From Staphylotrichum longicolle (Eukaryota > Ascomycota > Sordariomycetes > Sordariales > Chaetomiaceae), in the NCBI GenBank assembly GCA_019096155.1, contig JAHCVI010000001.1, positions 1,550,001 through 1,614,000 on the forward strand: DNA of 64,000 nt, read 5' to 3'. The position numbers and the translations under genes were made by a program. This document shows, piece by piece, positions 56,809-64,000 of the stretch; position 1 is the stretch's first letter, and each line of letters starts with the position of its first letter. The notes under the pieces are model-generated. The model searched no databases. It was not told the DNA's origin and worked only from the letters and a program-made list of their open reading frames with translations.

Positions 56809-57331
56809 TCACGTGTTCTTCTCCAGAAACTCCTTGGCCTCGTTCACCTTGGTCGCAAGGTACGGGCTCCCGCCGCGGTCGGGATGGTTGAGGAGCATCA
56901 GCGTGCGGTGCGCCTTGCGGACCTTCTCCTTGGTGATGCCGCTTTCACTGTAGGTTCGAGCCCGGTCAGCACCTGTTCCTTCCTACCCTTTCTATGCCTC
57001 ACTCCCACCGCGGATATCATCGCTACACAAAGGGCCAACCATCGCGCGCACGAGGGGAGTTGCCGCGCTGGGAAGGAGTCAAAACGTACCTCAGCGACAG
57101 GATCAGCGACGCCTCGCGCTTGTTCATGCGCGGCTCGAAACCGCCCTTGTAGAACGCCTTGCCGAGGGCGCCCACGCCGCCGCGCGAGCGGCGCCAGGCT
57201 ACCAGGCCGGCTCTGCCCTGTGAGAGGAAGGGGTGTTAGTTCTGGCCGTTGGATGAAGGGGAGACGGAGGGGAGGCTTCGTACGAGGAAGGCTGCGACTG
57301 CGACGCCTGCGCCGATGGCGATTGCCGACAT
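56809..57331 (-). CDS. PAM18: Mitochondrial import motor J-protein Pam18/Tim14
   Basis: J-domain protein of the inner membrane that stimulates mtHsp70 ATPase in the TIM23 import motor. Three exons on the minus strand (57331-57284, 57217-57090, 56947-56809) give 104 residues, the normal fungal length. The N-terminal 20 residues form the membrane anchor (AIAIGAGVAVAAFLGRAGLV). KAFYKGGFEPRMNKREASLI matches the family's link region. The J domain (about 50-104) contains the HPD motif in HRTLMLLNHPDRGGSPYLA and ends NEAKEFLEKNT. Intron borders are GT...AG, and the second intron separates helix I from helix II of the J domain. The exons are too short to stand out as long open frames. Confidence 0.95.
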
Positions 57332-57894
57332 TGTGCGGATTTGGGGTGTCTATAGAACTGGGAAGGTTCGTGGTGCGAGGTTGGTCCCCGTTGATGTGGT
57401 GCAGATGCGCGACGGCGGGTTCGGTGGTGGTCGGTGGGAGGGGATGGCGATGATGCGGTTTCGTGGACTGTGATGGAACTTTTTCTGCCGGTTCGAGGCC
57501 GGGATTTGCCGCCGCCGATGGGGCCGGGCGGGCGTATGTATCGTTACGGTATGTATTGTCACGATGTTTCGTGACGCAGTAATTACGGAGGACGGCGTTC
57601 TCTTGAGACCTTCTTGGGTGTTTGACCATCTATACCACACACTCAAAATACTGGATTGCTCCTAAAGATTGGATTCGACATTGCGGTCTTTCGACACTTC
57701 TCCAGCTACAGTCAAACATCTGTATCCCAGTTCATTCAGACTTCTTCTCCAACGCTGCCCGAGCCGGACCAGTTCCCTTGCAACAACCCCACTAAGAAGC
57801 AGATTTCCTCCCATCCATTCCCACATCCTAAACCAAACCAAACCCATGAAAAGCCCCTCGGAAAAACTCCAATAACTCCCTCCCCATCCCATCA
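57332..57894. other. Intergenic region PAM18 / DUF3602 gene
   Basis: This 563-bp region should hold the PAM18 promoter and leader and the DUF3602 gene 3' UTR. Nothing else is seen. Confidence 0.5.
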
Positions 57895-58495
57895 TCATCT
57901 CCCACCCCCCTGCCCCGGGGCGTGATACGCCCGCTGCGGCATCGCCAGCCCAACCTCCACCTCCCTCAGCACCCTCAACTCCAACTCCTCCTCCGCCTCC
58001 TCCTTCCTCTCATCCCCATCGCTCCCGCTCCCACCGGTCCAGTTCCCCGCGCCGCCCCTCCCGCTCAGGCCCCCGCGCGCGACTTGGCAGCCACGCTCGC
58101 CGCCCCCGCGGCCGCGGCCGCGGCCCGGGTGCGCTCCGCCTCGGCGTCTTCCTCGTCTTTTAGGGGGTTTGATGATGCCGACTCGGCGGCGTTGGGGTCG
58201 GGAAGGTGAAGTTGCCGGCGCCGCCCCGGCCCGCGCGGGTATAGCTCGGGACGGAGGCGGAGCCGGTGGTGGTGGAGGAGTGGGTCTGGGTGCGGGTGAG
58301 GGTGACGGGGGTTGATGGGGTTTGGGCTTCGAGGTCCTGTTTTTCAAAGGTTTGTGTCAGGGAGGGGTTTGGTTGGGTAGGAGGGTGAGTTACCGTGACG
58401 GCGGTGCTCGCCTTCTCGGCGTCTTGGATGTCCTTTTTGCTGTAAAAGTTGCCGGCGCCACCGCGCCCGACGCGGCGGAAGACGTCGGTGGACAT
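57895..58495 (-). CDS. DUF3602 (GRGGAGN repeat) protein; interrupted frame
   Basis: Small fungal protein with repeated GRGGAGN(F/W) motifs, typical of DUF3602; function unknown. Exon 1 is 58495-58394 and exon 2 58336-57895, with a 57-bp GTAACT...CAG intron. Motif 1 is FRRVGRGGAGNFYSKKDIQD, motif 2 is YTRAGRGGAGNFTFP, motif 3 is GLSGRGGAGNWTGGSGS, with an acidic Glu-rich C-terminal helix (ERKEEAEEELELRVL). Motifs 2 and 3 are in different frames. Reading AESASSNPLKDEEDAEAERT between them requires one missing base after TFP (about 58197) and one in a G run before LSGRGG (about 58073). The exon sum (544, remainder 1) fits two single-base deletions. Confidence 0.8.
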
Positions 58496-61400
58496 GGTGC
58501 AGGTCTTTGGTGGAGATATCAGGGCAATGGCTGGGAGGCTACCAGGAGGGAGGTGTGAGAGGGGGAGCTGGTGCGCGGTGATGGTTTTGGGGTCAAGCTC
58601 AAGTCACTGATTCAGCTCACTTCTCATGAGTCTCCGGACATGATGCGATTCTGGTCCAATGGCGGGCTTATCAGCAACACCCCCAAGGGCTTATCAGATC
58701 AGCTGTGTAATGCATTTTACCACCCCATCCCGCGGTGATAGTGCAGGCATGCTGGAGACGAAGCCCTCGGAAACAACAGCAGGTCTCAGAGGCCTCTCAT
58801 GTTAGGTTTGAGATGACGGTTTCCCTTTCACTCAAGCTTCTCGGTAAAAGGTGTACACTTGCTGTCGGGTGAGTGCCAACGCCGTGGTCTCTGCGCACGT
58901 GGCGTTGTGTGCCCTGACCACGACGGGCGGGCAGGGGCGGTGCAGATCCTCCGAGGCCCGCTGCCGTGGTGGCCTTTTTCCCCAGACAGCTTGCCACCGA
59001 TCCCCGATCTGACAAGGCACCAAAGAAGACAAAAAAGATTGCGACCCCTGTCAATGAGCCCGGGCGACTCTGGGGCTCTGAATGCAAATCCGGCAGTTTC
59101 GGAGACGGCAGCTCGGGCATTTCGCGAGACGCCGGCGTAGATCTGGCGTGCCTGATCGACGACAGGATTTGACACGCAGCCAGACTCCCATGCCAGATTC
59201 CTGGTCTCTTGCTGGATGCGACCGTATTCGCCTGGGAAATTCTTTTTTTTTCCCCTCTCTCTTTCCGGCCCAGCGCATTGCGACGCACTTGATCATGCCA
59301 GGTTATTTTCCTTGGTCAGGTGGACCCGTGGCCAACGTCATCTGCTTCCCCAGCTTTCCATCCGCCTTTCTCAACAGAATCGCTCAGCCAGCCATGAGAC
59401 CTGCATCATGAGACTTTTTTTTTCTCCAAGGCCGGGTAGGGTCTGAAAAAGTGGGCTCGATCGCATTATGCCTCGCTTGGTTCCTGAAAAGCCATGTCTT
59501 GTACCTACATCCCATCTGGCACACGCAACAGCGTCGTATCCAGGGGCGGTATTGTCAAGCAGGAAGCTGACAGATCCCCACGGGTTTCCAAGAAATATGG
59601 CATGATCCGCGATACATGCTCCGGCCATGTTGGGCATCGTAGAGTGTCGGCCTGAGGATATCACGGAACAGCATGATTCAGCATCTCCAGCCCTGGCTCG
59701 TGTGCTCTCTTCGGATGTCGATACGATTGGGATCCCGAGTCCCGGTTTGTTGCGAAGTGGATTGCCCTCTTGGTGCCCTGTCCTCCCCAGCAGATGCCTA
59801 GATGAGGCTGCCTCGGATGAGGTGACTGAGCCTCGTGGAATCTGGTGGAGCTCGGAATCAATCTTCAAGACCAGCCGCGCTGCGGACTCGGGTACCGCCA
59901 TTGCTGGTCCACAGCTTAATTGGCCCGTTTCTTGGAGGACCCGACTGCCTGAGCAGACCGGGCCGGCAGTGGCATCCGGAGCATCCAAATCGGCGCCGAG
60001 CCCTTGGACCAGTCAACCACGCAGAAGTGCTCTTCCCTCCTGAGCGATCCTGTGATCTTGATGATTGGCCCTCGTGGATCGTCCGGGACGGAAGCTGTAA
60101 GGGCGGGGTCCTTCAAGACGTCCAGCCTGTCAAAGAGCAACCGATCGGGTGAGGGGGTTGCGTGCTCCCACATCATTGGCGCGCTGTCGTTGACCATCTG
60201 CACATTGGACCTGGGTGCAGGACAGGGGGCAAGTCAATTTGGACTTCGGTTCTTGAACGTCGAGGACAGTCCCGAGCAACACTAGGCCACCGGTGAGATG
60301 CATATTCCCATACCAAGTATGCATTCTCAACGGGGTTCTCAAAGACCAGTTCGTACAGCGAATAGTGTTCGGCTCCGGCAGTTCTCCACGGCCGCTTTTA
60401 AACAGCGAATACCCCAGAGGCCAACCCTGGGGTTTGGGGAAGTGGCGCAACAAGTACTCTGCTGCTTTCGGATCCGTGGCCGAGAATCCTTGTAAGGGCT
60501 CTGTCGACGGCTCTGCACCGTACAAGGTAAGTTTTTGTTGAACAAAGAGACAAATTGACCGAGTCTGCTGTGGCTCTCGTCGGGCAGGTGTGGAACGTGG
60601 AACTGCTGGATAGGAGATGCGAATGATCCGCACCTCCGGCAGCTTTCGATTTGCGAAGCTCCATTCACACCGAAGCCAGAACCAGGCTGGACTTCATTCC
60701 CCTTATCAACAATGGCTGCAAAGGTTCAGAACAGGGCTACTTGGCTTGAGAAACTGTCCTGTTTATTGAGGGGTTGCTCCACGCAGCTCCATCGAACCCC
60801 TCCTGTTGTGGCCCCTTGCGGACTCAGAAATGGGGACCCCGAATGGGGAACACAGCAGGCGGGGTAGGTGACCCGCCAGTCCCGACATCCTGACCCAAGT
60901 TGACATTACATACAGGATACAAGTACTTTGTTGCTCATGAGTTCATTCAACCAAACATTCACTGAGCCAAATAAAGTACTGGTTTTCTAGCCTGCGGCCT
61001 AATGGAGCTCCATGAGGCGAGAGTGCCGGATTTTTAGCATTTCCTTCCTGTCCAGTCGATCTGGAGCAGGAACCTTTGAGTCACTGGTGGGGACGCCAAC
61101 CCTCAGCATTAGCGACCGAGCTCGTGACCTGGCTCGCCTGGCCATCCTCCTTGCGGCTTTGTCTTGAGCAGGGAAGTGGGGAGGACGGTGCTAAATTGAC
61201 AATGCTGCCATGGCTCAACTGAAAGGGGCTTTTGGAAGTCAGGGCAGCTGATGGACATCTCCAATCGATTCTTGCAGTTCCGTTTTGTTGTTCTGGCTTC
61301 TGTATCCTTGAATTAAAATTTTTTTCATTCGCGATTTGGGGTTTCTGCTCTTCCTCCCTCGCAATCTTCCGCCGCCAACACATCGTGGGTTGACACATCG

Positions 61401-62631
61401 CCCTAGTCAGTCTACAGTCGTGCCTGGTACATTTAAGGTTAATGCTAGCGGCCCCGGGGAGGTCACACGGCTGGCCTCACCGAGGTAGAGATACAACAGC
61501 GGGAGCTGATGCGACAGCAGGTGGCCTCCAAGTTGTTTCCACAGGAGAAATTGGCCGCCTCAATGTCTCGCATGCCCAGGCTGAGGCGATTCGTCCTGCG
61601 AAGGATGAAGTTGTCTGGCAACGACCACGACAGTATGGTGAGGTGTCTATCTCTGCACACAACAGCTAGACCTGGCCAGTGCCCTCAACACAAAGCACGC
61701 AATTCGGACAGACGCTGTCCAGTAAGACGCCCTCCCAGGCACACGCTGCCGCATTCGGGAATTTGAAGTGTACATAAGGTACCTACCATCTGTCCAGAGG
61801 CGCAGATTGGCCTCCCGGCATCGCTGGCCTCTTGAGCCATGGAAGGGGAGCGAGGTACCTGATCCCAGGGAGGGGCTCGCAGGGGGTACTTGCCAGGGCA
61901 ATGCGCATCGCCGAATACGTACCCCCTTGTAGCGCCAACATTCCACCACCAAAAAGCTGGGAAACCAGGCCGGGAGATGCGTGCCCGCGATTGATTCTCC
62001 TATCCCTCCTTGTTGCTGCCACGAACTTGCCTCTCCTGGGCGTGGCCTGGGTCCCTCGCTCCAGATTCCTGCCACCGCACTGTGTCCACGATTCTCCTGA
62101 CCCAGCAGCACCTGCCTTTTGAATCCCTCCAACTTTTTTTTTTCGGCTGACCCGAGCCCTGCCACGCGCCTCCCTCTTACGCAGCCTTCCATCGTGACCC
62201 GCAATTCATTCCTCCTGTTGGGCCTTTCTTTCTTTCAAACATCTTCCCAAGCGGCAGGCTCAGCCACTCATCTTTGCTCTGGAAATTTCCATACCACTGC
62301 CGCCTCTCCAATTGCTGCCAAATATTTTTGAACCTGCCCCGGGTGTCTGGAGCTTGAGTGGTTGGAAGAGTCACCCACCCTGGTTTACCCTAGCCCGGCC
62401 CGAAATTATTATTGTTCCTCCCCGCGCTTCGACCTGCAGCTAGCTGTTCCCAAGCACAACGACCTCCAACAACCGCGGACCACCAAACATCCCACACGCC
62501 GACCGCCAACCCTCGCAACCCCTTTTCTACAACTTTCGCTCTCTCTCTCTCTTTTTGGGCAATTCCGTGTTTGGATAGAAAACGGATTGCAAACGCCGTG
62601 CAGCAAGCTGGATCTCTGCAGCGGTCCGGCA
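58496..62631. other. 4.1 kb region without a supported gene
   Basis: The left end should hold the DUF3602 promoter and the right end the promoter and CT-rich leader (62520-62560, ctctctctctctc) of the C2H2 gene. Open frames of 100-205 codons occur on both strands at 59371-60670 (for example 59371-59988 minus and 59627-60043 plus), but they overlap, use no recognisable motif and show no splice-supported continuation. I see no gene I can defend; a decayed or lineage-specific gene at 59.4-60.6 kb cannot be excluded. Confidence 0.4.
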
Positions 62632-64000
62632 ATGGCGTCTTCCAAGGTAGATCCCGTCTGACACCGCGACGAGACGGCTGCGAGCTCGGCGTCCCGGTTG
62701 CGCAGACAGAAGCAATGCTAACCACGCCGTGTCTCGCGCTTAGGAAATACAACAAACCTCGCGGCCGCTGACGCACCGCCCGTCAATCTCGTCGACCTCG
62801 GTGCCGGGCGGCCTCACACTGAGCCGACAATCACACTCGCGAAATAACTCGCACTCCCTCCTCGGCAGTGCCCTCAATGGCGCCCACCGCATCACACGCC
62901 GCAAGAGCATGACAAACACGGGCGCCAACGTGGCAGCAGTCGCCGCCGCTCTTCAGGAATCCGGCGACATGGCCATGCCCCTCCCCATCGCCGTCAATTC
63001 CCGCCGAAACACCATTTCCAAGGCCGACCTCTCGCGGTCGGCAATCGTCGGAAGCCTGCCGTCGCCGCCGGCGAGCCTTCCGACCCGCAGATTCGTGACG
63101 GGGAATGGGCCCGCCGGCGTGCAGGAGAGCGCGATCGACGACGAGCTGAACGACATGTCCGGAGACGACGCGGACTCGGCTTTCCAGAAAGCCCGCATCA
63201 GAAGAGCCAGCGACGGCCAGCCCCTGGGCAAGGAAGGCGGCCGCAAGAGCAACCGCCCGGAACTTCGCTGCGAGAAGTGCGGGAAGGGATACAAGCATAG
63301 CAGCTGCTTGAACAAGCATTTGTTTGTGCCCACTTTCCTTTCCCTACCCTCTCCCACCACGTGGTACCCGAGTGCGGAGTCGGCATCCCACTACCGGCCA
63401 TGGATCCTAGCCTGCGCGGTTTGAAGCACTTGTGTTGACTTGTTTGCCCGTTCAGGTGGGAGCACACTCCCGAATGGTCCTACACTTCCAAGCTCTTGAT
63501 TTCCAAGCACCAGCAAGTCCAGCTTTTGGAGGCCGCCTCGGTCCTGGTGGCCATGAACAACAACCCGAGCAACGACCCTGGCGTCGCTGCCGCCGCCGTC
63601 ACCACGACGACACCACCCGACTCGGCCCGGGACTTCAGCAGCGACCGGGATTCGGCATCCCCCGCCGCGAGCGGATACTCGGAGATGCAAGACCACGGCT
63701 CGGCCGACACGACCCCGCCGCCGCAGCTCGATGCCATCCACCCCGCGAACGCGTCGTACAGGAGCTTTGGCAAGAGGTACAGCAGCGGGAACGGCTTGTC
63801 GCGCTCGTATCAGACGGCACCATATGCCAGCTCAGCGGCCGGCAGCGTTCCGAGCGTCACTGGGTTCGGGCATTTCCGGCAACTCAGCCAGGACCAGAGG
63901 CCCATGTCGTCGGGCAGGAACACCACAGGGCAGGATGACCGCGAGCTCGCCGCTGCCGTCGAGCTGCTTAGTTGCAGCTTCAACAGCAACGGAGGATCTC
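62632..64000 (+). CDS. C2H2-type zinc finger protein, C-terminus beyond the window
   Basis: Exon 1 is only five codons (62632-62646, MASSK), then a 97-bp intron (GTAGAT...TAG, with a GCTAAC branch site), exon 2 62744-63321, an intron of 134 bp (GTTTGT...CAG) and exon 3 from 63456 to the window edge with no stop. The N-terminal 175 residues are Ser/Arg-rich (LTLSRQSHSRNNSHSLLGSA; AVNSRRNTISKADLSRS). A single zinc finger at about 178-200, CEKCGKGYKHSSCLNKHLWEH, is split by intron 2 and is followed by the conserved TPEWSYTSKLLISKHQQVQL and LEAASVLVAMN. Then comes a Ser/Thr/Pro-rich tail with DHGSADTTPPPQLD and SYRSFGKRYSSGNGLSRSYQ. The single-finger-plus-adjacent-block architecture is a recognised fungal family of presumed transcription regulators; targets are unknown. 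Partial at the 3' side only. Confidence 0.85.

Overview
The window is nuclear DNA of a filamentous ascomycete (Pezizomycotina). It is GC-rich, and its genes carry short spliceosomal introns of about 50-150 bp with GT...AG borders and CTAAC/CTGAC-type branch sites. The gene set (PacC, Ku80, an Stb3-type Sin3-binding protein, a fungal Sea4/Mio) and the character of the proteins suggest Sordariomycetes, probably Sordariales, but the genus cannot be fixed from the sequence alone. I find 21 gene models and one decayed gene. No tRNA, rRNA, CRISPR or intact transposon was recognised.

Layout: 0.8-3.8 kb holds a long serine-rich protein. 5.5-10 kb holds three RNA genes: tRNA 2'-phosphotransferase (TPT1, +), a dsRBM-like protein (-) and the rRNA-processing factor EFG1 (-). 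SEA4 follows (10.5-13.8 kb, +), diverging from EFG1. A 3 kb non-coding block leads into pacC (16.8-18.7 kb, +). Two minus-strand low-complexity genes occupy 19.5-24.4 kb. A decayed GH76 gene (26.7-27.7 kb), 6-phosphogluconolactonase (-), the PHO13-type phosphatase (+) and a SET/MYND protein (+) follow. STB3 (-) and TOP3 (-) occupy 37.7-43.9 kb. A DUF1295 membrane protein, an unknown small protein, a TMEM205-like membrane protein (-), Ku80 (+), a Gfd2/QIP-like exonuclease (+), PAM18 (-), a DUF3602 protein (-) and a C2H2 protein running off the right edge complete the window.

The strongest unusual signal is upstream of pacC. About 30 exact copies of GCCAAG (CTTGGC on the other strand), the core site of PacC itself, lie between 14335 and 16552. 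This is some twenty times the chance expectation and suggests dense autoregulation by ambient pH.

A second window-wide signal is that seven genes, including conserved ones such as TOP3 and SEA4, are broken by about 19 small reading-frame shifts. Several can be explained by a base missing from a G or C run. The lengths of the joined exons modulo 3 agree with the shifts counted in SEA4, the DUF1295, TMEM205-like and DUF3602 genes and the two low-complexity genes. Consensus errors in the assembly are the simplest explanation; real decay is the alternative. The GH76 gene, in contrast, has lost its 5' half to multiple lesions and looks like a true pseudogene.
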